A DNA stretch of 64,000 nt from CAZRCZ01 sp964598765 (GCA_964598765.1 CAZRCZ010000002.1:248001-312000); one strand, 5' to 3'; shown: positions 1 to 9,017, numbered from the stretch's first letter. The notes: generated from the letters alone by a model not told the origin. A program made the numbers and translations.

Positions 1-67
1 GCGTCGCCGCGGACAGAGCCTTCCATCCGCGCTTCAACCAATCTTGATTCATCTTCGCGTGTTCCAT
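1..67 (-). CDS. Possible 5' end of a gene cut by the window edge
   Basis: On the minus strand an ATG at 67 opens a frame that stays open to the window edge (22 codons, starting M-E-H-A-K-M-N-Q-D-W). A purine-rich AAGGA lies roughly 12 bases upstream. The charged start followed by W-K-A-L-S-A-A could be the beginning of a secreted or membrane protein. Too little is present to name it. It points the same way as the cytochrome-like gene at 206-1546 and could be the next gene in its transcription unit. A start at the second Met (52) is also possible. Confidence 0.35.
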   Translation of the reverse strand, partial: MEHAKMNQDWLKRGWKALSAAT

Positions 68-205
68 CGGTTCGCTTTCATCCTTCCGGCGGAAAATTTG
101 ACACTCCTGACAACCCTCCAACCATAGCCAACGGGGGCGGATTGTCAAAAGAAATTTCCGATTTTACGGGATGACTTTGGCGATCGCGGGGCAAACGCGA
201 CTTCT

Positions 206-1546
206 TTACCGTCCCGCGACTTCGCCGAGTTTGGGAGGCTGGGGATTGACCTTCAAATCCTCGTCCGCCTTGACGAAACCCAGCCAACAGTGGGCCATCT
301 CTTGGTCGGTGGCTTCGCCCCAAAAAACTTCCTTGGGGGGCTTCGTCGGATTGAAAGGATTCTCCGCCGAGTTGTCGTGCACCGAGACCATGTGGAGTTG
401 CGTCCCTTTGGGAATGAGCATCGGCTTGTCAAAGGCGTAAACGGTCTGCCAGTTGAAATCGAAATGACGCACGTCCACAAGCGTTTCCTTCCGGCCGTCG
501 GGATAGGTCGCCGTGACGTTCATTCCCTTCCCAAGGAAGTGCATGTGCGGCATGACGGTGTAGAGGGTGATGTCGTAGGGAGCGCGCCAATTCCCCTCGT
601 GCGTTGCCGCCGCATCGCCCGCCTTGATGTCGAGCTTCATCGAGCCGACGAGCGAAATTTTCTGCTCATGCTGAATCGGCTTGCGGGCAAAAATGATCCC
701 CATGCCGGATCGGTCCTTGGCGTCCTTGCCGGTCGTGTTGTGGTAATGGACCTGATAAACGATGTCGGCGTGCGCCGGAATTTTTCTGCCGGTCCCTTCG
801 GGGAAGGTGTTGGGGGGCGTGCCGGGAGCCCATCCGCCGAGGAGCATATCCAAGCGCGTCGTGCCTTGCTCGCCCGACATCCCGCAGACAAAACCGGGTT
901 CCGGGGTCGCCTCGTCCTTGGCGCGTGCTTTGCCGGTCACATCGGCGTAGGCCATGATGTGATGGCAGACTTGGCGATTGCCGGGGGCGTATTCGATGGA
1001 CTGGACCCAAGCGTCCTCGTTGAGGCCGGTCGGGAAAACGAAACACCGATACTCGTCGTTGACGTTCGCGCCCAGCGTGTATTCGGGAATGCGGAAAGCA
1101 AGGTCGGGAGCGCCTGCCAGCCATTCCTTATTGTCGAAGGTGGGGGGCAAAGGGAGGTCCTTCTTGTCCCCTTCCGGCGCGCCGGATTCAACCCAACCGG
1201 CGATCGCGGCGATTTGGTCATCGGTCAGCGAGGTGTCGTTCCGATATTTGAGGGCAATTTTTTCGGCGTGGAACGGCGGCATGTGGCGCGAGGCGACTTC
1301 TTTTTTGATCGCCTTGGCCCACGGGCGCGCCTCTTCGTAGGTCATGAGTGACATGGGGGCAAGTTCTCCGGCGCGGTGACATTCGACGCACCGGGAATAG
1401 AAAATCGGCGCGACGTCGCGGGTAAAAGTTGCCTGCTTGGAGGTCGGGGCGTTGTCATCCGCAGTGGCTTTCCCCCCGAAGATCGTCACGGCGACCGCCA
1501 AAGTCGCCATCGCCGCGCGAACGGGAATACAAATACTTTTTTTCAT
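206..1546 (-). CDS. Secreted c-type cytochrome / Cu-monooxygenase-like protein
   Basis: Predicted 446-residue exported protein. The ATG at 1546 is chosen over an upstream in-frame start at 1849 because AGGTGAG lies just upstream and MKKSICIPVRAAMATLAVAV begins a classic Sec signal peptide (cleavage near GGKATA-DD). The mature N-terminus has one CxxCH haem c motif (C-V-E-C-H) with a downstream Met (RHMPPFH) typical of a small cytochrome c domain. The rest has paired-His and Met motifs (VCHHIMAY, VYQVHYHN, MPHMHFLGKGM) like the two-domain fold of copper type II ascorbate-dependent monooxygenases (PHM/DBH). This cytochrome-plus-monooxygenase layout is common in environmental bacteria but its substrate is unknown. 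Likely periplasmic redox role. Confidence 0.75.
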   Translation of the reverse strand: MKKSICIPVRAAMATLAVAVTIFGGKATADDNAPTSKQATFTRDVAPIFYSRCVECHRAGELAPMSLMTYEEARPWAKAIKKEVASRHMPPFHAEKIALKYRNDTSLTDDQIAAIAGWVESGAPEGDKKDLPLPPTFDNKEWLAGAPDLAFRIPEYTLGANVNDEYRCFVFPTGLNEDAWVQSIEYAPGNRQVCHHIMAYADVTGKARAKDEATPEPGFVCGMSGEQGTTRLDMLLGGWAPGTPPNTFPEGTGRKIPAHADIVYQVHYHNTTGKDAKDRSGMGIIFARKPIQHEQKISLVGSMKLDIKAGDAAATHEGNWRAPYDITLYTVMPHMHFLGKGMNVTATYPDGRKETLVDVRHFDFNWQTVYAFDKPMLIPKGTQLHMVSVHDNSAENPFNPTKPPKEVFWGEATDQEMAHCWLGFVKADEDLKVNPQPPKLGEVAGR

Positions 1547-1784
1547 CTTGCTCACCTCTTGCTTCTCTTTCTTCCGCAATCCCAACCGGTAAGAGAGCGG
1601 TTCCTTCCCGCCCCCACTAAATCGGACTGTCCCGCCTCGCGTCCAGTTTGGCGCGGTTGAGGGATATTTTTCAAGGAAACAAGCACGGACAAGCCCTATC
1701 CAACAATATGGTTGCAACCCGGTGCGGCGATGAACATCCACCCTCCGCCGCCGCTTATCTTGCCCGTCCCTTTTTCTTGGATGA
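1547..1784. other. Intergenic region, no gene seen
   Basis: The 238 bases between the cytochrome-like gene and the RmlD-like gene. It should hold the promoter of the minus-strand cytochrome gene. The reading frame is open through it on the minus strand, but the translation has no family features and precedes a good ribosome-binding site and signal peptide. I therefore treat it as non-coding. Confidence 0.5.
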
Positions 1785-2735
1785 CTATTGCTCATCATTT
1801 CGAATCGGGATCGGCTGATTTTTAACCACCCGAGCCAGTCCGACATCAATCGTCAGGGGGCGGTGGAGACCGTGTTTCTGGGCGAACGCGGTCCATTTCG
1901 CGTTGCTTAATTGAAGGCGACGATGACGAGGGCGCGGGTCTTTTTTTAGGTGATCCGCCAACAGGGTCGACCTCACGAGCGATTCGTCGAATTTGAAGGC
2001 GCGGGCGATTTTCAATCCAAGATCAAAGGGCGAAAGGGACGATGATCCGACCAGATGATAAATTTCTCCCTTGGGCAAGGCCCGCGCCAAAAGCGCGATT
2101 CCCTGCGCGAGGTCGTCGCCAAAGGTCGGCGTGATGAGTTGATCGGTGAAAAGCGAAACCTCGCGCCCGGCGACCAGCGAATTGTAAATCGTTTGAACCA
2201 GATCGGGGCGGGGCGCGGGTTGGGGACAATATGGATAGGCGATCCGAACGATCGTCCACGCGGGAGCTTTGCGCGCCGCTTCTTCGGCCATGAGTTTGGT
2301 CCGCCCATACCATTCAATCGGCTTGGGTGAGTCGGATTCGACATACGCTCCTTGCTTTGATCCATCGAAAACGAAATCGGTCGAGACATGGATGAGATGA
2401 AATCCATTTTCCGCGCACGCGCGCGCCACGTTCTCGGTCCCGAGCGCGTTAATGCGATAACAAGGTCCGGTCTTATCTCCGGTTTGCGCATGGGCGCGGG
2501 AAACGTCGGTATAGGCGGCCAGATGAACCAACGCTTTGGCGGTCCCGTGAGTCGCGGCGAATTTCAATAATTGCGCGCGGTCGGTAATGTCAATTTTTTC
2601 CTCTCCCGCGACGTCAATCGGAACCAGATCGAACCTTAAGGAGGCCGAAGCCTTGAGGCGCGAGCCGATCAATCCGGAAAGTCCCGTGACGAGGAGTTTC
2701 GGTTTTTCGTGCGTGAAGCGGGCTATCTGCGCCAT
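1785..2735 (-). CDS. NAD(P)-dependent sugar-nucleotide reductase, RmlD-like
   Basis: 316-residue extended short-chain dehydrogenase. The N-terminal TGLSGLIG fits the Rossmann TGxxGxxG motif, followed by LVHLAAYTDV, HVSTDFVFDG and the catalytic Y-G-R-T-K (YxxxK), in the order seen in RmlD/dTDP-4-dehydrorhamnose reductase and related NDP-sugar reductases. It probably makes or modifies an activated sugar for surface glycan. The gene is divergent from the AlgI-like gene, with only about 50 bases between starts, so the two may share a promoter region. Exact substrate unknown: no rmlA/B/C is nearby, and SAM-synthetase-regulatory-subunit-like members of the family look similar. Confidence 0.75.
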   Translation of the reverse strand: MAQIARFTHEKPKLLVTGLSGLIGSRLKASASLRFDLVPIDVAGEEKIDITDRAQLLKFAATHGTAKALVHLAAYTDVSRAHAQTGDKTGPCYRINALGTENVARACAENGFHLIHVSTDFVFDGSKQGAYVESDSPKPIEWYGRTKLMAEEAARKAPAWTIVRIAYPYCPQPAPRPDLVQTIYNSLVAGREVSLFTDQLITPTFGDDLAQGIALLARALPKGEIYHLVGSSSLSPFDLGLKIARAFKFDESLVRSTLLADHLKKDPRPRHRRLQLSNAKWTAFAQKHGLHRPLTIDVGLARVVKNQPIPIRNDEQ

Positions 2736-2785
2736 GATTGAATTCTTGCGGACATTTCACGAAGGATGGATTATCCCTATCCGCG

Positions 2786-4183
2786 ATGGTTTTCGCCTCT
2801 TACATTTTCCTTTTCGGTTTTCTCCCGCTCACGCTGACGCTTTATTATCTTCTTCCCGCGCAATTCCGCTCACTCTTCCTGACGTTGGTCTCATACGTTT
2901 TCTTGGGATGGTGGCGTCCTGATTTTGTCCTTTTGCTCCTCTTCTCGACGGTCGTGGATTGGGCGTTGGGAGAAGTAATCGCTTCGGCGGAAAAACAAAG
3001 CACGAAGAAATGGGCCGTCGCCGCGTCGGTCGTCGTCAACCTCGGCATGTTAGGCTACTTCAAATACTTCAATTTCGGCATGGAAAATTTGAACCGCGCG
3101 CTGGGTTGGTTCGGCCATGAACCCATCGCTTGGACGCGCGTTGTCCTCCCCATCGGCATTTCGTTCTACGCTTTTCAGACGATCACCTACACCGTGGACC
3201 TTTATCGCGGCAACGCGCAGAAGGCGCGCAACCTGATGGACTACGCCTGCTATGTTTCTCTTTTTCCGCATTTGGTCGCCGGACCGATCCTTCGCTACAA
3301 CGTCATGGACCAACAACTCCGCTCGCGGACTCACACGCTCGATAAATTCGCGCAGGGATGCTTTATGTTCATGCTCGGCTTGGCGAAAAAAGTGCTCATC
3401 GCCGATAATCTGGCCTCGACAAGCGACGCGGCTTTTTCCAGTCTCCATCCCGGAGGATCGGGCGCGTGGTTCGGTTTGCTGGCCTACACCTTCCAACTTT
3501 ATTTTGATTTCTCCGGCTATTCGGACATGGCCATCGGGCTGGCGTTGATGATCGGCTTTCAGATTCCGAAAAACTTCGACTCGCCTTTCAAATCCAAATC
3601 GGTCACGGAGATTTGGCGACGATGGCACATTTCGCTTTCGACGTGGTTGCGCGATTATCTCTACATTCCGCTGGGGGGCAACCGGCATGGAATCGCGCGA
3701 ACCTATTTTGCCGTCGCCGCCGTGATGATCTTGGGAGGATTCTGGCACGGCGCGCAGTGGACGTTCGTTCTGTGGGGAGCCTACAATGGCCTGTTTCTCG
3801 TTCTGGAGCGAATGTTGGAACGCAGGGCGTTGTGGGCATGGTTGCCCGGTCCGCTTCAAGTCGCCGCCGCGTTCTTGTTTTGGATCGGCGGCATGGCGAT
3901 CTTCCGGTCCGAATCGCTTCATGGCCTAGGGGTGATGATTCGAGGATTGGCCGGCTTGCAGGGATGGGAAATGGCCGGAGCGATCCGCGACGTCGCGCTC
4001 AAGCCGATCACGCTTTACGCGATGACCGTCGCGCCGTTGATCGTTTGGGGAGGAAAGCAGACGTGGGATTTGTCGCTCCAGCGCTCGGCGTGGAAAAATC
4101 TCGGCGCGCTCGCGCTTTTCGCGATGTCGGTTCTCCATCTTTTCTTTCATTCGTATCGGCCTTTTCTTTACTACCAATTCTGA
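2786..4183 (+). CDS. MBOAT-family O-acyltransferase, AlgI-like
   Basis: About 465 residues, polytopic membrane protein. The start at 2786 gives MVFASYIFLFGFLPLTL, the usual AlgI N-terminus; an in-frame upstream ATG (2738) adds 16 atypical residues. The family signature R-R-W-H-I-S-L-S-T-W-L-R-D-Y (His near residue 281) and the G-G-F-W-H-G-A motif (His about 321) are the conserved MBOAT histidines. AlgI-type proteins move an acetyl group across the inner membrane to an AlgJ/AlgX-type partner that acetylates an exported polysaccharide. The next gene, 11 bases downstream, encodes such a partner, so the pair is probably an O-acetylation unit. Confidence 0.9.
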   Translation: MVFASYIFLFGFLPLTLTLYYLLPAQFRSLFLTLVSYVFLGWWRPDFVLLLLFSTVVDWALGEVIASAEKQSTKKWAVAASVVVNLGMLGYFKYFNFGMENLNRALGWFGHEPIAWTRVVLPIGISFYAFQTITYTVDLYRGNAQKARNLMDYACYVSLFPHLVAGPILRYNVMDQQLRSRTHTLDKFAQGCFMFMLGLAKKVLIADNLASTSDAAFSSLHPGGSGAWFGLLAYTFQLYFDFSGYSDMAIGLALMIGFQIPKNFDSPFKSKSVTEIWRRWHISLSTWLRDYLYIPLGGNRHGIARTYFAVAAVMILGGFWHGAQWTFVLWGAYNGLFLVLERMLERRALWAWLPGPLQVAAAFLFWIGGMAIFRSESLHGLGVMIRGLAGLQGWEMAGAIRDVALKPITLYAMTVAPLIVWGGKQTWDLSLQRSAWKNLGALALFAMSVLHLFFHSYRPFLYYQF

Positions 4184-4194
4184 GAATCGCCGTC

Positions 4195-5298
4195 ATGAAT
4201 TTTCAAAATCCCGCAAAGCGCGACCTGCTGACACTGGTGATTCCCTTTCTGACGATCGTATTCTGCGCCTCGGCGGTGGATTGGATTTGGCCGCTCGCCC
4301 GGCCTTATCAACCGTTGTCGGGACCTCCGCGCAACCAACGGCATTTCCGCGACGGTTCGTTGACAAAGGGATTCGAAGACGAGCGCCAGAACCGATCTCG
4401 AACCGCCGCTTCATGCCGTCCGGCGTGGAACGAATTGCTTTATTGGACGGCGCGGGAAGTTCCCCCGCAAGTCGTCGTCGGAAAGGACGGATGGCTCTTC
4501 TGGCGAGGCGCGAACTTCCACGAATTTGACGACAAAACCCGCGCGGAACTGGGACGAAATTTGGACTTTGTCGCCGACGTGAGCGATTTTCTCCGCGAGC
4601 GCCACGTCGAACTGATCTTTCTCGTCAGCCCGGACAAGGCGCGCATCTATCCCGAACAATGTTTCAAGGACGACCGAATGCCCGAACCTGCGGCGGGTCT
4701 TTATTCGTGGCTGATGGATCAATTGAAATCACGCGGCATCCGAACAATTAATTTGGAGAGAAGCATTCTTGCGCTGAAAGCGGAACATCCCGACCTGCTT
4801 CTCTATGGCACGACCGATACCCATTGGCTCGATTTCACCATCAAGGCGGTCGCCAAGGAACTGAGGGATTACATCTTCGCGCAAAAATTGCTCGACCCTG
4901 CCGGAGAAGTCAAGGATTGGGACGGCCGCTACGCCGAAGTTCAGTGGCAGGATGAGGACAAACCCGGCAACTTGGCCACGATGGTCGGGGTTTACAAAAA
5001 CGGACCCGCCCACAAGCGATTCAGCTTTGCCCAAACCCTCCGTTACGTCGCCGACCGCAAAACAGGGGAAGGAATTGAAACTTTCGGCTCGTCCGACGTT
5101 GTGATGATCGGAACAAGCTTCACGGCGGAGGAAAATTACGATCTTCCCCAATCCTTCGCGATGGTCCTTCGCCGTCCCGTCGAATGGCACAGCGCCGACG
5201 CCACGCTGACCTATCGCCTCATGTCCGACTTCATCAAGGACGAGCGAAATCTCGCCGACGTCAAGCTGATGATTTGGGAAGTTCACCTCGGCATCTGA
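4195..5298 (+). CDS. AlgJ/AlgX-like SGNH acetyltransferase partner
   Basis: 367 residues, membrane-anchored by one N-terminal hydrophobic segment (LLTLVIPFLTIVFCASAV). The reading frame is open far upstream (to 3613), but that part overlaps the AlgI-like gene; the ATG at 4195 directly after the AlgI stop is the sensible start. Features of the AlgJ/AlgX SGNH-hydrolase-like domain: VVVGKDGWLFWRG near residue 95, T-D-T-H-W (Asp208/His210) and G-T-S-F (Ser308), consistent with a Ser-His-Asp catalytic set. Likely transfers acetyl groups to a polysaccharide in the periplasm. Its last 16 bases overlap the convergent methyltransferase at 5283. Confidence 0.85.
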   Translation: MNFQNPAKRDLLTLVIPFLTIVFCASAVDWIWPLARPYQPLSGPPRNQRHFRDGSLTKGFEDERQNRSRTAASCRPAWNELLYWTAREVPPQVVVGKDGWLFWRGANFHEFDDKTRAELGRNLDFVADVSDFLRERHVELIFLVSPDKARIYPEQCFKDDRMPEPAAGLYSWLMDQLKSRGIRTINLERSILALKAEHPDLLLYGTTDTHWLDFTIKAVAKELRDYIFAQKLLDPAGEVKDWDGRYAEVQWQDEDKPGNLATMVGVYKNGPAHKRFSFAQTLRYVADRKTGEGIETFGSSDVVMIGTSFTAEENYDLPQSFAMVLRRPVEWHSADATLTYRLMSDFIKDERNLADVKLMIWEVHLGI

Positions 5299-6164
5299 TC
5301 CGCCGAGGGTTTGATCCCCTCCATGAAAAGCGAATCGGGTTTATAGACCGAGCCATCCGGTTGGGTGTCGAGATGGAAATCGGTCCAACCCGCGATCCGG
5401 CTTTGCATGGCCGAGACGGCTTGAATTTCTGAAAATCCCGACTCACTTAACAATATCCCGAGCGAGTGGGAATCATACATCCACAAATGGACTTCCCCTC
5501 CCGCGCGAAATCTTCCGAGTTCAAGGTGGCGCGCGCGTTGTGAGTTGAGATTAAACCGAGCCACCCAATTGCCCGCGGATTCGCGTAAACGTCGCAAGGT
5601 CCCCGTTAAGCCGCGTCTTCTGTAAAGGTCGGTTAGTTTCGAAATAAGTAAACCGGTGAACGAGGCGCCTGATTTCAGTCCGGCTTCTTCAAGAATACGA
5701 CGCGATTCTTCGCCACAATGAGCCAGAAGAAATTCCCTTTCCCGCGGACCCGCCTTGCGGATGAATTCCGCCATTTCTCCCCCCGACTTCTCCCGCACGA
5801 TTTGATCCAACATTTCCAGCATGGTCCATTCGTATCGGAACTGCGCCTCCGCGTCCCCCTTCCGCGCCTTCGCAAGATTTTCCAAGTAATCGCGGACGAT
5901 CCGCTCAAGATCGGGAACAACGACGCGCAAAACGCCCCCGGGTTTCATAACGCGAAAACATTCGCTCAGAAATTTCGGGGCATCGCTTTTGGAGAAATGC
6001 TCAAGGACATGCGAATGATAAACCGCGCCGAAATGATTGTCGGGAAAAGGAATTCCTTTACGGAGATCGCAAACCATCACCGCCGGATCATCCGAGTCGA
6101 AGTCCACATTGGTAAAAGCGGGATGACGCCGCCTTCCGCAACCCAAATTGAGATAGTCGGGCAT
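5283..6164 (-). CDS. SAM-dependent methyltransferase (class I)
   Basis: 293 residues. It opens with YLNLGCGRRRHPAFTNVD, a motif I found in class I methyltransferases attached to glycan clusters; SHVLEHF and the post-motif MKPGGVLRVVVPDLE follow. Residues 100-230 are charged and helical, longer than the minimal domain. Start ATG overlaps the stop of the upstream methyltransferase as TGATG (one shared base), so it is translationally coupled as the last gene of a three-methyltransferase operon (7881 down to 5283). The likely target is a sugar or lipid-linked glycan; the sequence does not reveal which. Confidence 0.85.
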   Translation of the reverse strand: MPDYLNLGCGRRRHPAFTNVDFDSDDPAVMVCDLRKGIPFPDNHFGAVYHSHVLEHFSKSDAPKFLSECFRVMKPGGVLRVVVPDLERIVRDYLENLAKARKGDAEAQFRYEWTMLEMLDQIVREKSGGEMAEFIRKAGPREREFLLAHCGEESRRILEEAGLKSGASFTGLLISKLTDLYRRRGLTGTLRRLRESAGNWVARFNLNSQRARHLELGRFRAGGEVHLWMYDSHSLGILLSESGFSEIQAVSAMQSRIAGWTDFHLDTQPDGSVYKPDSLFMEGIKPSADQMPR

Positions 6165-7129
6165 CAGTTCTCGCCTCTCGATACCCGCGTCGGTTCCGGC
6201 TTACGATAGACAGCCGTCACCGATTGTCCGACCGGAAGCTCTTTGGCGAATGACAATTTCCAAGCAAGCATTCTTCCCGTCAAGCCGCCGAGCGCGTTCA
6301 AGATGCGATAACCCAGTGAAACGTCCATCAATCGCTCCGGATAGCCGAAGGTTTTGCACAAAACATTCGAGGCAACGGAAGCGGCGTAGTATTGCCGATG
6401 AATCGGATCGAGCCGCTCGTGCTCGATGGCGACGATCTGCAACTTAAAAAGATCGGCAACGTTCCTCAAGCACCGATCCGTCCACCACGTCACGTGGTGG
6501 GGCGGAAGGTTGAGAAGATGATTGCGGACCTTAGACACGAATGAATCCTCGGCGGGAACGGAAAAGATCAGAAGTCCGCCCGGCTTAAGACAAGCCAACC
6601 CCGCCATGATGAACGATCGGGGATCGGCGATATGTTCCAGCGTCTGAAACGAGCAAACCGCGTCGTAGCGCTCTCTGTTTTCCTTCGCGTGTTCCTCCGC
6701 CGATTCCGCGAGAACGCGGATGCCGTTTCGCTCGGCCTCTTCTTGGGCTTTTCGGTTCATTTCCAAACCTGTGTAGCTCTTCGCCCCAAGCTTGGCTGAA
6801 TAAGCGCCGCGTCCGCAACCGATGTCCAGAACGTCGTCGGTCGGACGGATTAGCCTTGCGGCAAGGCGATATTCGCTTTTGTCCTCTAGGTAATACCAAT
6901 CATAATTTTGGAGCGCGGCGTAAAACTTTTCCGAACCCGGAGTGGCCGGATGAAAGAAACCGAGATCGCAATTCGAACAGCGGCAAAATGCGACTTGCTC
7001 CGCTCCCTTAAATTCCTCCGCGGTATCCACGCCGAGGCTTCTTCGATAGAGACGAATCAGATCAGCGGTCTGGATCGCCTCGACGACCGAGGCGTTCGAT
7101 CCCGCGCAAAGGGGACAGGCGAGGCTCAT
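6164..7129 (-). CDS. Methyltransferase with N-terminal zinc-ribbon-like motif
   Basis: 321 residues from the ATG at 7129, which overlaps the TylF-like gene's stop as ATGA. The N-terminus has two Cys pairs (C-P-L-C at residues 5-8 and C-R-C-S-N-C near residue 50), a zinc-binding arrangement common to methyltransferases of the 'class I with zinc ribbon' group that act on sugar nucleotides or glycans. VLDIGCGRGAY is SAM motif I; CSFQTLEHI and LKPGGLLIFSVP follow. Middle gene of the overlapping operon. The upstream extension of the frame to 7234 lies inside the neighbour and is rejected. Confidence 0.85.
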   Translation of the reverse strand: MSLACPLCAGSNASVVEAIQTADLIRLYRRSLGVDTAEEFKGAEQVAFCRCSNCDLGFFHPATPGSEKFYAALQNYDWYYLEDKSEYRLAARLIRPTDDVLDIGCGRGAYSAKLGAKSYTGLEMNRKAQEEAERNGIRVLAESAEEHAKENRERYDAVCSFQTLEHIADPRSFIMAGLACLKPGGLLIFSVPAEDSFVSKVRNHLLNLPPHHVTWWTDRCLRNVADLFKLQIVAIEHERLDPIHRQYYAASVASNVLCKTFGYPERLMDVSLGYRILNALGGLTGRMLAWKLSFAKELPVGQSVTAVYRKPEPTRVSRGEN

Positions 7130-7881
7130 GGAAGTTTGACGCCGATTCTTCCGGCGTTGTCTATTCGATTCAACATCATGGCGATTTTGTTTTCCCTGAA
7201 ATAGGCGTCGGTCGCCTCCTTCGCCCCTTCCCAATAACCGTAATCGTCCAAAATCAGGACGCCGCCGGATGAAAGTCTGGGGAAAAGATGCCGCAATTCG
7301 TGGGAAGTTGATTCATACCAATCGGTGTCAAGCCGGAGCAATGCGATCCGTTCGGGAACCGTCGCCGGTATGGTTTCCTCGACCTTTCCCTTCACGAAAA
7401 CCAGCCGATCCAACGGATAGCCCGTCGAGCGCAGGTTTTTCTCGACTTCCTCTAAGGGGGAATAGCACCAGCGATTGTGCGTCGCGGTCTGATGTTTGCT
7501 CCACGTTTGCTTGGCCGGCGCGTCAATCCGGCTCGTGTCCTTTTCCGTCGGTTCGCTCATCCCTTCATACGTGTCGTAGAGATAAATTTTCCGATCCGTC
7601 GCGCCCATGCGCAAAAGAATCAGCGCCGCAAGCATCGCGCTTCCCCCTTTCCAGACGCCGCACTCGACCACGTCGCCCGGAATTTCGGCGTTCACGATGT
7701 ATTCCGTCGCCTTGTACAGCGCGTGCATCCGCTCGATCGAGGTCATCGTGAAATTTTTGCATCGCTCGTGAAGCTCGGTGAATTCCTTTTCCAAGTCGTG
7801 GGGATAAGGCGACCGATCCGGCCTTCGGACCAGATCGTATCCCAATCCGCGTATCAAACCGGCAATGAAATATTTTATCAT
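7126..7881 (-). CDS. TylF/MycF-type sugar O-methyltransferase
   Basis: About 251 residues from the ATG at 7881 (MIKYFIAGLIRGLGY). The block VVECGVWKGGSAM, the YLYDTYEGMSEPT loop and LLRLDTDWYEST / LILDDYGYW are hallmarks of the macrocin O-methyltransferase (TylF) family, which methylates sugar hydroxyls in antibiotics and O-antigens using SAM and Mg2+ (the two Asp in LILDDYG). First gene of the three-methyltransferase operon. Its start codon abuts a long palindromic repeat (7889-7981), so the repeat supplies the leader region. An alternative start at 7905 would read into the repeat and is unlikely. Confidence 0.88.
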   Translation of the reverse strand: MIKYFIAGLIRGLGYDLVRRPDRSPYPHDLEKEFTELHERCKNFTMTSIERMHALYKATEYIVNAEIPGDVVECGVWKGGSAMLAALILLRMGATDRKIYLYDTYEGMSEPTEKDTSRIDAPAKQTWSKHQTATHNRWCYSPLEEVEKNLRSTGYPLDRLVFVKGKVEETIPATVPERIALLRLDTDWYESTSHELRHLFPRLSSGGVLILDDYGYWEGAKEATDAYFRENKIAMMLNRIDNAGRIGVKLP

Positions 7882-7888
7882 GAAAACC

Positions 7889-7981
7889 AACCGCAAAGAC
7901 GCCAAGGCGCAAAGATGGCCTGAATGGAAGCCTGATTGCTTGATCTTGAAAGTGACTTCTCCGTGTCTCTGTGGTTTTTTT
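7889..7981. repeat. Long-arm palindromic repeat, copy A
   Basis: Left arm (7889-7914) has the core CGCAAAGACGCCAAGGCG; the right arm (about 7955-7981) has CTTCTCCGTGTCTCTGTGG. The arms are imperfect complements. It separates the methyltransferase operon from the fcl-like gene and belongs to the family found ten more times in this window. Confidence 0.7.
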
Positions 7982-7988
7982 TCATTGC

Positions 7989-8969
7989 TCAGGCGCGGAT
8001 CTTCTCAGCCTTTTGTGTCGGCGCGCAGTTGGCGAGGTAACTTTGAATCGTTCTCTTCAAACCTTCTTCGAGCGAAGTTTTCGCTCGGAAACCCAACTCC
8101 CGCTCGGCGCGACCGACGTCAAGGCAACGGCGGGGTTGGCCGTCCGGCTTGGTCGCGTCCCAGATAATCTTCCCTTTGAAATCCATCAGGCGGCAAATCA
8201 ACTCGACCAAATCCTTGATCGAAATTTCGCGTCCCGCCCCGATGTTCATCGGTTCGGATGCATTATATTTCTCCGCCGCCAAGATGATCGCCTCGGCACA
8301 GTCCTCGACGTAAAGAAACTCGCGGGTTGCCTTTCCCGTTCCCCAGCAGACGATTTGATCTTCTCCCTTTTGCATCGCCTCGGCCACCTTGCGGATCAAC
8401 GCCGGAATGACGTGAGAGGAACTGGGATCGAAGTTGTCCCCCGGACCGTAAAGATTCACGGGCAGAAGATAAATGGAATTGAAACCGTATTGATCGCGGT
8501 AAGCCTGCGACTGAACCAAAAGCATTTTCTTCGCCAAACCGTAGGGGGCGTTGGTTTCTTCGGGATAGCCGTCCCAAAGATTCTCCTCCTTGAACGGAAC
8601 CGGAGTGAATTTCGGATAAGCGCAAATCGTCCCGATGGCGATGAATTTTTCGATCCCGCTCAGCCGTCCCTCCTCCATCAACTGCGTTCCCATCATCAGG
8701 TTTTCGTAGAAAAAACGACCGGGGTTTTCCCGGTTCGCACCGATTCCGCCGACGACCGCCGCGAGGTGAATCACCACGTCGGGGCGCGCGTCGGCGTAAA
8801 GCCGCCGGACCGCGTCCTGCCGAACCAGATCGTAATCCTTGCGAAGGGGAACAAAAATCTCCGAGCAACCCCGCTCGCGCAGTTTCCGGACGACGTTGGA
8901 TCCCAGAAACCCGGCTCCTCCGGTCACGCATATCCGCTTTGTCTCCAATGAATTCACCGGAATTGTCAT
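7989..8969 (-). CDS. fcl: GDP-L-fucose synthase
   Basis: 326 residues. ICVTGGAGFLGSNVV is the Rossmann motif, followed by VIHLAAVVGGIGANRENP (diagnostic of GDP-fucose synthase), the NLMMGTQLMEEG segment, and the catalytic set G-T-I-C-A-Y-P and Y-G-L-A-K-K (YxxxK). The enzyme epimerises and reduces GDP-4-keto-6-deoxymannose to GDP-L-fucose in the cytosol. The partner GDP-mannose dehydratase is not in this window. Upstream of the start is a (CTCTTG)n-like hexamer tract. A downstream internal start (Met near 8850) is not needed because the full N-terminus matches the family. Confidence 0.93.
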   Translation of the reverse strand: MTIPVNSLETKRICVTGGAGFLGSNVVRKLRERGCSEIFVPLRKDYDLVRQDAVRRLYADARPDVVIHLAAVVGGIGANRENPGRFFYENLMMGTQLMEEGRLSGIEKFIAIGTICAYPKFTPVPFKEENLWDGYPEETNAPYGLAKKMLLVQSQAYRDQYGFNSIYLLPVNLYGPGDNFDPSSSHVIPALIRKVAEAMQKGEDQIVCWGTGKATREFLYVEDCAEAIILAAEKYNASEPMNIGAGREISIKDLVELICRLMDFKGKIIWDATKPDGQPRRCLDVGRAERELGFRAKTSLEEGLKRTIQSYLANCAPTQKAEKIRA

Positions 8970-8972
8970 TCT

Positions 8973-9000
8973 TCTCTTGCTCTTACTCTTGCTCTTGCTC
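8973..9000. repeat. Short tandem hexamer tract (CTCTTG-like)
   Basis: Four to five copies of a hexamer CTCTTG/CTCTTA/CTTGCT sit just upstream of the fcl start, so on the coding strand they read GAGCAAGAGCAAGAG. A similar shorter tract occurs upstream of the sulfatase-fold gene at 38682-38700. Confidence 0.6.
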
Positions 9001-9017
9001 CGACAAGGTAGTCCTCC

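Noticed and set aside
290..1351. Long plus-strand frame opposite the cytochrome-like gene
   Set aside because: Antisense shadow in GC-rich DNA; the minus-strand gene has a signal peptide, haem and metal motifs and a ribosome-binding site.
3050..3922. 290-codon minus-strand frame opposite the AlgI-like gene
   Set aside because: The plus strand has a clear MBOAT protein; minus frame is Arg-rich and motif-free.
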